Of a DNA stretch of 38,658 nt, positions 15,708 to 23,940 are shown in pieces. Positions within the stretch are counted from its first letter, which is position 1; each line of letters begins with the position of its first letter. A program made the translations under genes and the position numbers. A model generated the notes under the pieces. It searched no databases. It had not been told where the DNA came from and worked only from the letters and a program-made list of their open reading frames with translations. The DNA is from Deltaproteobacteria bacterium (lineage in GTDB: Bacteria; Desulfobacterota; Binatia; UBA12015), in contig VGTK01000038.1 of the NCBI GenBank assembly GCA_016874715.1, forward strand, positions 1-38,658, given 5' to 3'.

Positions 15708-17381
15708 TCACTCCGCGACGAACGTGCTCTCCGCGTCGCCCGTGAGCACGTGCTTGAGGACCTTGCCGGTCGCGTTGCGCGGCAGCTCGCCGCGCACCTC
15801 CCAGTGTGACGGCACCTTGTAGTACGCGAGCTTCTCGGCGACGAAGGCCGCCATCGCCTGCTCGTCGAGCGTTGCGCCCGGATGGAGCACGAGCACGGCC
15901 GTCACCTCCTGCCCGAGGTCCTCGCTCGGCACGCCGATCACCGCGGCTTCCAGCACGTCGGGGTGCTCGGCGAGGCGGTTCTCGATCTCGACCGGGTAGA
16001 CGTTCTCCGAGCCGCGCAGGATCATGTCGCGCTTGCGCGACGCGAGGTAGAGGCGCCCGTCGACGATGCGGCCGATGTCGCCTGTGCGGAGCCAGCGTCC
16101 CGGCAGGATGGTCTCCGCCGTCTCCTTCGGGCGGTTCCAGTAGCCGAGCATGATCAGCGGGCTGCGGACCAAGACCTCGCCCTCGCGTCCTTCGGGGAGC
16201 GTGCGGCCGTCCGCGTCGCGGATCTGCAGCTGGTTGGTCGGCAGCGGGCGCCCGACGGATTCGGGGAACCGTCGCCACTCGTCGCCGCCGATCAGTGTCG
16301 CGAGCGCCGTGGTCTCGGTGCTGCCGTAGCCGTGGCCGAGGTGGCCGCCGCGCCGGATCGACGGGAAGCCCTCGCGCATGCGGCGCTGCAGCTCCGGTGA
16401 CGTCGGGGCGCCGCCGCCGCCGATCGCGCGCAGCGACGAGAGATCGTGCTTGCCGAAGTCGGGGTGGTTCAGCATGCGCTGCACCACGGTATTCATGCCG
16501 CTCCAGTTGGTGACCTGCTCGCGCTCGATGAGCTGCATCGCGACGGCGGGGTCGTAGCGGCCGACGTTCCACACCGAGCGGGTGCCCGTCGCAAGGCAGG
16601 TGATCGCCCCCGCGTGCAGGCCCGAGACGTGGAACAGCGGGTTGGTGAGGAAGATGCACGTCGGCGGCATCTTCGGTGCGTCCGCGGGCGGCGGCGGTGC
16701 GAGCATGAGGCCCTTGATTCCCGTGTAGAGCGTCGTCTGCAGGAAGGCGACCACGTTGCGGTGGCTCTGCACGGCACCCTTGGGGCGTCCCGTGGTGCCG
16801 CTCGTGTAGAGGATGATCACCGGATCGTCCTCGGCGATCGGCACGTCGGGCAGCGGTGCCGTGAGGTCGTGGTTCCACAACGCGTCGAAGCCGGACTCGA
16901 TCTCGACCACGGGCACGCCGGGCGACGCGCCCTCGAGGCGTGCGAGGCGCTTGCGGTCGGCCAGCAGCAGCTTCGGTTGGCAGTCGCCGACGCCGTACAG
17001 GATCTCGTCCGCCGTCCACCAGCCGTTGAGACCGACCGCGAGCGCACCCAGGCTCACGGTCGCCCAGAAGGCGACGATCCACTCGGGGCAGTTGGCGGCG
17101 AGGATCGCGACCCGGTCGCCCTTCGCGATGCCGTACTTCTCGCGCAGCGCTCTCGCGACCGACGCGACCGCACGCTCGTGCTGCGCGAACGTGAAGCGGC
17201 GGTCGCCGAAGATCATGTACTCGGCGTCGCCGAAGCCGGCCGAGCGCTCGACGAGCGCGCGCAGCGAAGGCACGCGCTGCTTGAAGACCTGCATGCGCTC
17301 GCCGAGGACGTCCTCCTCGACCATCTCGAACATCCCGCCCGGCCCGAGCAGCTGTGCGTCGACTTCCTCTGGCGTTGGCAT
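15708..17381 (-). CDS. Acyl-CoA synthetase (AMP-forming), class I
   Basis: A 557-residue ligase from a different subfamily than the two FadD19-like ones. P-loop LYTSGTTGRPKG (191-202), GYGSTET (351-357), TGD (433-435), the hinge RKRDMILRGSENVYP (449-463) and catalytic K540 in NATGKVLK are all intact. I chose the start at 17381 (protein begins MPTPEEVDAQ); the frame is open to 17429, but the extra residues are basic repeat-derived sequence. The ribosome-binding site is weak (GAGCGGG). It is divergent from the carboxyltransferase, with a decamer-repeat tract between them, so both may answer to one regulator (inference). Confidence 0.9.
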   Translation of the reverse strand: MPTPEEVDAQLLGPGGMFEMVEEDVLGERMQVFKQRVPSLRALVERSAGFGDAEYMIFGDRRFTFAQHERAVASVARALREKYGIAKGDRVAILAANCPEWIVAFWATVSLGALAVGLNGWWTADEILYGVGDCQPKLLLADRKRLARLEGASPGVPVVEIESGFDALWNHDLTAPLPDVPIAEDDPVIILYTSGTTGRPKGAVQSHRNVVAFLQTTLYTGIKGLMLAPPPPADAPKMPPTCIFLTNPLFHVSGLHAGAITCLATGTRSVWNVGRYDPAVAMQLIEREQVTNWSGMNTVVQRMLNHPDFGKHDLSSLRAIGGGGAPTSPELQRRMREGFPSIRRGGHLGHGYGSTETTALATLIGGDEWRRFPESVGRPLPTNQLQIRDADGRTLPEGREGEVLVRSPLIMLGYWNRPKETAETILPGRWLRTGDIGRIVDGRLYLASRKRDMILRGSENVYPVEIENRLAEHPDVLEAAVIGVPSEDLGQEVTAVLVLHPGATLDEQAMAAFVAEKLAYYKVPSHWEVRGELPRNATGKVLKHVLTGDAESTFVAE

Positions 17382-17440
17382 CCCGCTCGTATGCCGACCG
17401 GGCTCCCGCCGCGCAACGCCGCGCCGCACCGCGCCACATC

Positions 17441-17480
17441 ACACCGCGCCGCACCGCGCTGCACCGCACTGCACCGCGCT
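17441..17480. repeat. Imperfect decamer tandem repeat in divergent promoter region
   Basis: Four consecutive 10-bp units: ACACCGCGCC, GCACCGCGCT, GCACCGCACT, GCACCGCGCT. More degenerate copies lie on both sides (about 17412-17500). The 10-bp period equals one helical turn. The tract lies between the acyl-CoA ligase start (17381, minus) and the carboxyltransferase start (17562, plus). Confidence 0.8.
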
Positions 17481-17561
17481 GCGCCACACCGCGCCGCGCC
17501 CGCGCGCCGTGCACGCACGCCCGGCGCTTGAGCAGCGGCGCGTGCTGGGGCACACCGGCGC

Positions 17562-19091
17562 ATGGCGAACGACGAGCGCGTGCCGGCCGCGTGGCAGCCG
17601 ATCCTCGATGACCTCGACAGGCGTCACGCGAGCGCACGCGCCATGGGCGGTGCCGAGCGCATCGCGCGCCAGCACGCGGCGGGGCGACTCGACGTCCGGC
17701 AGCGCATCGCGGCGCTGCTCGACCGCGACAGCTTCGTCGAGCTCGGCGCGCTCGTCGGCGGCGAGGCGCAGCTGCCCGCCGACGGCTTCGTCGCCGGCGC
17801 GGGCACGATCGACGGTCGCGAGGTCTTCGTCGGCGCCGAGGACTTCACGGTCCTCGGCGGCTCGATCGGGATTCGCGCGCACGCGAAGCGGTACCGCGTC
17901 GCCGAGCTCGCGCTGCAGGAGCGCCGGCCGCTGGTGATGATCCTCGACGGCGCGGGCGAGCGCGCGCAGAACGCGTTCGAGCGCTACCCGCGGTCGCCGA
18001 ACGACCTCCAGGTGCTGGCCCGGCTCTCGGGCTTCGTGCCGACCGTGGTCGCGATCCTCGGACCGTCGGCGGGACACTCCGCGCTCGCAGCACCGCTCGC
18101 GGACTTCGTCGTGATGGCGGCGGGGGCGTGCGCGTTCACGGCCGGGCCGCCGCTCGTGCAGAGCGCGACGGGAGAGGTCGCGACCAAGGAGGAGCTCGGC
18201 GGCAGCGCCGTGCACGCGGCGAGCGGGCTCGCGCACGCGGTGGCACCCGACGACGCGGCGGCGCTCGCGCTCGTGCGGCAGTACCTCGCGTACTTCCCAT
18301 CGAGCGCCTGGCAGCACGCGCCGCGTCGTGCGGCGAGCGGGCGCTTCGCCGATGCGGCCGAGCGCCGTCTCGACGCGATCCTCGACGTGATTCCCGCGGA
18401 CCAGAGGAAGGCCTACGACATGCACGCCGTGCTGCGGCTGCTGTGCGACGGCGGCGAGGTCCTCGAGCTGCAGCCCGGCTTCGGGCGCTCGATCCTCACC
18501 GCGCTCGCGCACCTCGGCGGCGAGCCGGTCGCGGTCGTCGCGAGTCAGCCGATGGTGCGCGCGGGCGCGATCGACGCAGATGCCGCCGAGAAGGCTGCAC
18601 GCTTCCTCGCGATCGCCGACGCCTTCCACCTGCCGGCGATCTTCCTCGCCGACACGCCCGGCGTGCAGGTGGGCAAGGCCGCGGAGCGGCAGGGCATCCT
18701 GCGGCGCGCGATGCGCATGTTCGCGGCACAGTCGGGGTACAGGGGCGTCAAGATCCACGTCACGCTGCGCAAGGTCTACGGCGTCGCGTCGTGCCTCATG
18801 GCGATGAACCCGTTCGACGGCCAGACGTCGACGCTCGCGTTTCCGACCGGACGCATCGCCGCGATGCCGGCGACCGGCGCGTCCGACGCGGTCGGTGCGG
18901 ACGACGAGCTGCGCCGCCAGCTCGCGGAGAGCGAGATGGTCGGCGTGTACCGTCCCGCCGACGGCGGCAGCTACGACGACGTCATCGACCCGCGCGAGCT
19001 TCGCAACCGCATCCTGTACGCGCTGCGCGTCGCCGCCACGCGGCGCGACGAGGCGCCGGCGCCGGTCGCGCGGTACGGTGTCGCGCCCTGA
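17562..19091 (+). CDS. Acyl-CoA carboxylase carboxyltransferase (beta) subunit
   Basis: A 509-residue carboxyltransferase of the PccB/AccD/MmdA type, which moves CO2 from carboxybiotin to an acyl-CoA. Two crotonase-like halves are visible: N-terminal half with LVMILDGAGERAQN (126-139) and a PSAGHSALAAP oxyanion region (168-178), C-terminal half with IFLADTPGVQVGKAAERQGI (360-379) and ATGASDAVGA (433-442). No biotin carboxylase or biotin carrier gene is nearby, so it must share these subunits from elsewhere. The usual GGSxG and PVxxxxxxK boxes are less conserved than in PccB. The neighbouring divergent acyl-CoA ligase could supply the substrate (inference). Confidence 0.82.
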   Translation: MANDERVPAAWQPILDDLDRRHASARAMGGAERIARQHAAGRLDVRQRIAALLDRDSFVELGALVGGEAQLPADGFVAGAGTIDGREVFVGAEDFTVLGGSIGIRAHAKRYRVAELALQERRPLVMILDGAGERAQNAFERYPRSPNDLQVLARLSGFVPTVVAILGPSAGHSALAAPLADFVVMAAGACAFTAGPPLVQSATGEVATKEELGGSAVHAASGLAHAVAPDDAAALALVRQYLAYFPSSAWQHAPRRAASGRFADAAERRLDAILDVIPADQRKAYDMHAVLRLLCDGGEVLELQPGFGRSILTALAHLGGEPVAVVASQPMVRAGAIDADAAEKAARFLAIADAFHLPAIFLADTPGVQVGKAAERQGILRRAMRMFAAQSGYRGVKIHVTLRKVYGVASCLMAMNPFDGQTSTLAFPTGRIAAMPATGASDAVGADDELRRQLAESEMVGVYRPADGGSYDDVIDPRELRNRILYALRVAATRRDEAPAPVARYGVAP

Positions 19092-19110
19092 CGGCCGCGG
19101 TCGTCGGCCG
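19092..19110. terminator. Possible short hairpin between convergent genes
   Basis: CGGCCG occurs twice around a 7-base loop directly after the carboxyltransferase stop, facing the SGNH gene. Six base pairs without a T run is weak evidence. Confidence 0.25.
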
Positions 19111-19156
19111 ATCGGGCGCTCGTGGGCGACTGAGGTCGGCGCGGCAGGGGGGACGC

Positions 19157-20389
19157 TCAGCCGCGCTGCTGCAGCTCGCGAATCCTGCGCGCCAGGAGCT
19201 GCGCCGCGAGCGCGTGGCCGCCCGCGTTCCAGTGGTTGTCCTGCACGTAATACAGCCGCTCGCCGTTCGCGCCGCGCTCCTGTGCCGCGCGCACGTAGTC
19301 GGCGGTCGGCTCGATGCAGTCGAGGTCGCGGCTCGCGCAGATGCGGTCGAACCGCTGCTTGACGGCGCTCGAGTCGAGCTGGTCCTGCGGGATGCCGAGC
19401 TTCGCGAGGATCGGCCCCCAGTCGGCCGGGTAGACCACGCCCTTGAACGGGATGTGGAACGCGATGAAGTCCGCGCCCGCCTGTTGCGCGACGGCGTCCA
19501 TCTCGTCGAGGATCGCCTCGGTCATCGTCCAGCCGCGCTGCGTGTCGGCCGGCATGCTCTTCTGGAACACGCTCAGCTCGTCGGCGACGCGCGGGCCTCC
19601 GTCGTCCTCGTCCTCCTCCCGCGGTGACACCAGTCCGAGCGCCGCCGCCGCACCGCGCAGCCCCGGCGAGTTCTCGAGCGACAGCGAGATCAGGGCGTAT
19701 ATCTTCGAGCTGGCGCGGATCCAGTGCCGGAGGCCACGGCCGGACTCCTTCTTCTTCTCCTTCTTGCCGGCGCGCGGGTCCGGCACGGGGACGTTGGTCA
19801 GCGTGAGCTCGCCGTTCTGCAGGACGAACGCCGGCTTCTCGCCACGCCAGTACTTCGACTGCCCGTTGAACCAGACGTCGTTCATGTAGAACATCGTGGC
19901 GACGACGTCGGGTTGGTACCGGACGCCCTCCGACTCGAGCCAGATCAGCTCCTGGTCGGTCGAGTAGCCTGCGGTGCCGAGAGCGATCACCTCGTACTTG
20001 CGGCTCCGGTCCTGCTCGGTGAGGAGCTTCTCGAGCTGCTCCGCGACCCGGTCCTCGCGATTCACCGAGTAGCCCTCGATGAAGGAGTCGCCGAGGATGA
20101 CGACGCGGAACGTTCCGGCCGGCTTCTCGTAGGGGACCTCCGGCCCGCGGATGCCGCGTGCGTTGTACTGGAGATGGACGTCGTACTCGTCGGTCGAGAA
20201 CCAGCCGTCGGCGTTCGGGACGTTGCGCCAGCCGCGCTGCACGTCGTGCTCGACGTAGAAGCGCTGGTGGCTGGTCTTGGTGCGCGGATAGCCGACGACG
20301 TGCAGGACGACCTCGAGCAGCACGAGCGAGAACAGGACGGAGATGAGGGCGGCGCCGACGAGCGCCAGCACGGGGGGACGTCGATTCAT
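19157..20389 (-). CDS. Membrane-anchored SGNH/GDSL hydrolase
   Basis: A 410-residue protein with one N-terminal transmembrane helix (about 7-32) and an extracytoplasmic SGNH domain. Block I is VVILGDSFIEGYS (Ser102 nucleophile), block III YMNDVWFN (Asn170, Asp171), block V DNHWNAGGHALAA (Asp384, His386). A charged insert rich in Lys and Glu (about 205-265) interrupts the domain. Family members hydrolyse or transfer acyl esters, commonly acetyl groups on cell-surface glycans. It is divergent from the carbamoyltransferase, another group-transfer enzyme used on glycans or natural products. Confidence 0.82.
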   Translation of the reverse strand: MNRRPPVLALVGAALISVLFSLVLLEVVLHVVGYPRTKTSHQRFYVEHDVQRGWRNVPNADGWFSTDEYDVHLQYNARGIRGPEVPYEKPAGTFRVVILGDSFIEGYSVNREDRVAEQLEKLLTEQDRSRKYEVIALGTAGYSTDQELIWLESEGVRYQPDVVATMFYMNDVWFNGQSKYWRGEKPAFVLQNGELTLTNVPVPDPRAGKKEKKKESGRGLRHWIRASSKIYALISLSLENSPGLRGAAAALGLVSPREEDEDDGGPRVADELSVFQKSMPADTQRGWTMTEAILDEMDAVAQQAGADFIAFHIPFKGVVYPADWGPILAKLGIPQDQLDSSAVKQRFDRICASRDLDCIEPTADYVRAAQERGANGERLYYVQDNHWNAGGHALAAQLLARRIRELQQRG

Positions 20390-20733
20390 CGTTGGGTCTT
20401 CGGCTCCTGCTGCGCGTTCCAGAAGGGCTGAGCGGGCGACAATGCCCGGTGGGGCCGGGCCGGGTCAACGCGCGCCGTGCCTGGGACGCGGCCGGGCGGG
20501 TGGGCCGCGCGCCGGTTCGCGCTGGTTCGGGATCGCGCGGATGGCGGGTGGCGCCCCTTCGCGAGTGCCCTATCGCGTCCTGCACAGCCGAGCGGATTCG
20601 CAGCGTGGGCGCGGGTTTTCGCCGCCGCCGCGCGCGCAACCTGCTTGTCCGGCCCGCGCGTGTCCGGTATCCTCACGAGTCTTGCTGGCGCCCGCCCCGC
20701 GACCCGATCTCGAACCGCACACAAGGAACGCAG
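20390..20733. other. Divergent intergenic region, SGNH hydrolase / carbamoyltransferase
   Basis: About 344 bp without a supportable gene. The plus-strand promoter for the carbamoyltransferase is described separately. I see no clear promoter for the minus-strand hydrolase and no terminator. Confidence 0.5.
20645..20673 (+). promoter_or_regulatory. Sigma-70-type promoter for the carbamoyltransferase
   Basis: TTGTCC (20645-20650) and TATCCT (20668-20673) are separated by exactly 17 bp, each matching the -35 and -10 consensus at four of six positions. The start codon is about 60 bp downstream, preceded by AAGGA. Confidence 0.6.
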
Positions 20734-22527
20734 ATGTACATCCTTGGCCTCTCATTCTACTACCACGACAGCGCCGCAGCCCTGATCCACGATGGGGTGG
20801 TGGTGGCGGCCGGCGAGGAAGAGCGCTTCTCGCGGGTGAAGCACGACAACCGCTTCCCGTCGCTGGCGGTGGACTTCTGCCTGAAGAGGGCCGGGATCTC
20901 GATCCACGACGTTGACTACGTCGTCTTCTACGAGAAGCCGTTCCTCAAGTTCGAGCGCCTGCTCACGACCGCGTTCGCGACGTTTCCGCGCTCGCACAAG
21001 GTCTTCACCGAGTCGATGCGCCGCTGGGTGACCGACAAGCTGTGGATCAAGCCGCTGATCCGCGAGAAGCTCGGCCTCGATCCGAAGAAGATCCTGTTCT
21101 GCGAGCACCACATGTCGCACGCGGCGGCGTCGTTCTTCTGCTCGCCCTTCGATCACGCGGCGATCATCACCGTCGACGGCGCGGGCGAGTGGTCGACCGG
21201 TACGGTCGGAGTCGGGCACGACACCAAGATCCACATCGAGCAGGAGTCGCGCTTCCCGCACTCGCTCGGACTCCTCTACTCGGCGTTCACCGCCTACTGC
21301 GGCTTCGAGGTGAACGAGGGCGAGTACAAGCTCATGGGCATGGCGCCCTACGGGCAGCCGAAGTACACCGATCGCGTCAAGAAGATGATCAAGATCGGCT
21401 CGGACGGCTCGTACTGGCTCGACCTCGACTACTTCGCGTTCCACTACTCGCCGGACAACACGCTGTCGCCGAAGTTCGCCGAGGCGATGGGGCAGCCGCC
21501 GCGGGATCCCGCGCTCGGTGACAAGTCGCTCGACCCGTTCTACTGCGACGTCGCGTCGTCCATCCAGGCCGTCACCGAGGAGATCATGATCTCCCTCGCC
21601 AAGGCCGTGCGGAAGCGGACCGGGCTCACGAACCTCTGTCTGTCGGGCGGCGTCGCGCTGAACTCGGTCGCGAACGCGAAGATCCTGCGCGACGCGGGCT
21701 TCGAGCAGATCTACATCCCGCCCGCGCCGGGCGACGACGGCGGCGCCATCGGTGCCGCGCTGTGGGCCTACCACCACCTGCTTGGCAAGCCGCGCGTCCC
21801 CGCGCTCGGTCACGCGTATCTCGGCAGCGAGTACACCGAGAGCGAAGTCGGGAACTTCCTGAAGGAATACGGCCTCGACTACACGCACATCGACGACGAC
21901 GACCGCTTCTATTCTCGCGTCGTGGACGATCTGCAGGCGGGCAAGGTCTGCGGCTGGTACCGCGGCCGCTTCGAGTGGGGCCCGCGCGCTCTCGGCGCCC
22001 GGTCGATCATCGCCGACCCGCGCCGTGCCGAGATGAAGGACATCGTGAACGCCAAGATCAAGTTCCGCGAGGCGTTCCGTCCGTTCGCGCCGAGCGTGCT
22101 CGGCGAGCGCTGCGAGGAGTACTTCGAGCTGCCGAACGCGATGTCGCACTATCCCGCGCGCTTCATGCTCTACGTGGTGCCCGTGAAGGAGGACAAGCGC
22201 GAGGTGATCCCCGCGATCACCCACGTCGACAACTCCGGCCGTCTCCAGACCGTCATGAAGGAGACCAACCCCGGCTACCACCGCATGATCGAGCTCTTCG
22301 GTCAGGCGACGGGCGTGCCGGTGGTGCTCAACACGAGCTTCAACCTGAAGGGCGAGCCGATCGTCGAGACGCCGCTGAACGCATTCAATACCTTCACCCG
22401 CTCCGAGATGGACGTGCTCTACCTGGGCAACTTCGTGGTCGAGCGTGCGGCAAAGCGAAAGATCGTCGAGGACTCGCGATTCGTGCTGCGGCACGAGGGC
22501 GACTCCGTCGTCGCGATGGTGAGCTGA
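20734..22527 (+). CDS. O-carbamoyltransferase, NodU/TobZ family
   Basis: A 597-residue enzyme that would use carbamoyl phosphate and ATP to carbamoylate a hydroxyl group on a sugar, glycan or natural product. The N-terminal Kae1-like domain starts MYILGLSFYYHDSAA (His11, Asp12), with the metal-binding CEHHMSHAA (His125, His129) and TVDGAGEWST (146-155). LSGGVALN (303-310) is a further nucleotide-site element. The C-terminal YrdC-like domain contains GRFEWGPRALGARSI (411-425) and FREAFRPFAPSVL. The start at 20734 follows AAGGA. No nodulation or antibiotic genes surround it; the flanking SGNH hydrolase and downstream glycosyltransferases suggest a cell-envelope glycan as target (inference). Confidence 0.9.
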   Translation: MYILGLSFYYHDSAAALIHDGVVVAAGEEERFSRVKHDNRFPSLAVDFCLKRAGISIHDVDYVVFYEKPFLKFERLLTTAFATFPRSHKVFTESMRRWVTDKLWIKPLIREKLGLDPKKILFCEHHMSHAAASFFCSPFDHAAIITVDGAGEWSTGTVGVGHDTKIHIEQESRFPHSLGLLYSAFTAYCGFEVNEGEYKLMGMAPYGQPKYTDRVKKMIKIGSDGSYWLDLDYFAFHYSPDNTLSPKFAEAMGQPPRDPALGDKSLDPFYCDVASSIQAVTEEIMISLAKAVRKRTGLTNLCLSGGVALNSVANAKILRDAGFEQIYIPPAPGDDGGAIGAALWAYHHLLGKPRVPALGHAYLGSEYTESEVGNFLKEYGLDYTHIDDDDRFYSRVVDDLQAGKVCGWYRGRFEWGPRALGARSIIADPRRAEMKDIVNAKIKFREAFRPFAPSVLGERCEEYFELPNAMSHYPARFMLYVVPVKEDKREVIPAITHVDNSGRLQTVMKETNPGYHRMIELFGQATGVPVVLNTSFNLKGEPIVETPLNAFNTFTRSEMDVLYLGNFVVERAAKRKIVEDSRFVLRHEGDSVVAMVS

Positions 22528-22546
22528 GGGCGACAGCCGGTGCGCT

Positions 22547-22653
22547 GGGACCTCGCGACGGCCTTGCCGGCGGGGTAGGTTCCGGGCACCGATGGTGGGC
22601 CGGGACCTCGCGACGGCCTTGCCGGCGGGGTAGGTTCCGGGCACCGATGGTGG
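22547..22653. repeat. Two perfect 52-bp tandem copies overlapping the AraC start codon
   Basis: Copies at 22547-22598 and 22602-22653 are identical and spaced by 3 bp (period 55). Each copy can fold: GGGACCT pairs with AGGTTCC (one G-U pair) around an inner CGGC-CTT-GCCG hairpin. The second copy contains the ATG of the AraC-type regulator at 22647. The ATG in the first copy is out of frame. Confidence 0.92.
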
Positions 22654-23486
22654 TGCACGCACGTGTCCCGTCCGCGCCGCTCGCGGGCCGGATCGGCTGC
22701 CTGTGGGAGCAGGCTGGGCCGCGCCCGGGGCGCCCGGTCGAGTGCGTCGTACCGAGCGCGTCCTGCGCGATCGTCATCGCGTTGCACGACGAACCGCTGC
22801 GCGTGCTCGACCGCGACGGCGTCGTGCTCGACCTCGGCAGCGCGATCTTCTCGGGCCCGCAGACGAAGCCGCTACTGATCGGCACCGGCGGACCCGGCGG
22901 GCTCATCGGGGTGCACTTTCTCCCGGGTGGCGCGTACCCGTCCTTCGGTGTCCCGGCCGTGACCCTGCGCGATCTCTGCGTTCCGCTCGACGCGCTGTGG
23001 GGCGCGGAAGTCGCGAAGCTCCGCACCCGGCTTCTCGAGGCGCGCGGCCCCGAGGCGCGCTTCGCGCTGCTCGAGCGCGCGTTGCTCGGGCGTCGATCCA
23101 CGGCAGCGGCGCCTCACCCGGCGGTTCGTTTCGGTCTGGGCGCGCTGTCCTCGGGGCGGGTCGCGGCGGTGACGGCCGAGACCGGGCTGAGCGCACGCCG
23201 CTTCGGTGAGCTCTTCCAGCGCGAAGTCGGGCCGCCGCCCAAGCTCTTCGCGCGGCTGTGCCGCTTCCAGCGCGTGCTGCGCCACCTCGACGGCGAGGGC
23301 GCCGTGTCGTGGGCGGGCGTTGCGGCCTCGCACGGCTATGCCGACCAGGCACACCTGATCCGCGACTTCCGCGAGTTCGTCGGGATCACGCCGACCGACT
23401 TTCTCGGCCGGCGAACGGGCCAGCAGAATCACGTCGTGGCCGTGGGGTCGAATTCGTTCAAGACCCGGCACGGCGCCACGTCGTAG
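22647..23486 (+). CDS. AraC-family transcriptional regulator
   Basis: A 279-residue regulator. The N-terminal part (1-140) resembles the DUF6597-type sensing domain often found in AraC proteins (VPSASCAIVIAL, GGLIGVHFLPGGAYPSFG). The C-terminal part (about 155-262) has the two helix-turn-helix units, the second ending in SWAGVAASHGYADQAHLIRDFREFVGITPTDFL, the classic AraC signature. The predicted start lies inside the second 52-bp repeat, with no usual ribosome-binding site, so translation may be structured or start slightly later. The cupin 53 bp downstream is likely a target or partner gene. Confidence 0.85.
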   Translation: MVVHARVPSAPLAGRIGCLWEQAGPRPGRPVECVVPSASCAIVIALHDEPLRVLDRDGVVLDLGSAIFSGPQTKPLLIGTGGPGGLIGVHFLPGGAYPSFGVPAVTLRDLCVPLDALWGAEVAKLRTRLLEARGPEARFALLERALLGRRSTAAAPHPAVRFGLGALSSGRVAAVTAETGLSARRFGELFQREVGPPPKLFARLCRFQRVLRHLDGEGAVSWAGVAASHGYADQAHLIRDFREFVGITPTDFLGRRTGQQNHVVAVGSNSFKTRHGATS

Positions 23487-23539
23487 GCTCCCGGCGAGCC
23501 GTCGCGCACGGGGCGTGAGGCGGCCGAAGGAGGCGGGAC

Positions 23540-23929
23540 ATGGAGAGACTGGACGTGATCGCGGCGGCGCACCGGCTCGCGGAGCTGCGGGTTTCGCACG
23601 TCACCACCGAGGCGGAGGCGATGGCGGCAATGCGTCCGCTCGGGATGCTGAACCAGTGCCTGCTGGGCGTCACGTGCTTCTGCGGGCGGACGCCCTGGGA
23701 GCGGCACCCCGACGGCGACGAGCTGCTCTACGTGCTCGAGGGGCGGGTCGAGGTCACGGTGCTGGCCGAGGAGGGGCCGCACGTGGAGGCCGTTCCGGCC
23801 GGCTCGTTGTTCGTCGTGCCGCGCGGTCTGTGGCACCGGCAGCACGCCGAGCAGACGGTGCGGCTGCTGTTCGCGACCGCTGCCGACACGACGGGGCACT
23901 CCTGGGCGGACGATCCCCGGGAGGAGTGA
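23540..23929 (+). CDS. Small single-domain cupin protein
   Basis: A 129-residue cupin barrel. Motif 1 is RHPDGDELLYVLEGRVEV (about 57-74): the first His is present but the second His of HXH is replaced, leaving Asp/Glu as possible metal ligands. Motif 2 is PAGSLFVVPRGLWHRQ (about 94-109). A GGAGG ribosome-binding site precedes the ATG. It probably forms an operon with the AraC regulator, either as a sensor-like partner or as a small metal enzyme; no substrate can be named. It converges on the GT2 gene. Confidence 0.8.
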   Translation: MERLDVIAAAHRLAELRVSHVTTEAEAMAAMRPLGMLNQCLLGVTCFCGRTPWERHPDGDELLYVLEGRVEVTVLAEEGPHVEAVPAGSLFVVPRGLWHRQHAEQTVRLLFATAADTTGHSWADDPREE

Positions 23930-23940
23930 CGTCCCCTCGG

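Noticed and set aside
17439..20639. Long minus-strand frame overlapping the carboxyltransferase and SGNH genes
   Set aside because: It is antisense or out of frame to well-supported proteins and has no conserved motif.
22547..22653. CRISPR array or mobile-element end
   Set aside because: Only two adjacent copies with a 3-bp spacer, no variable spacers, no transposase.
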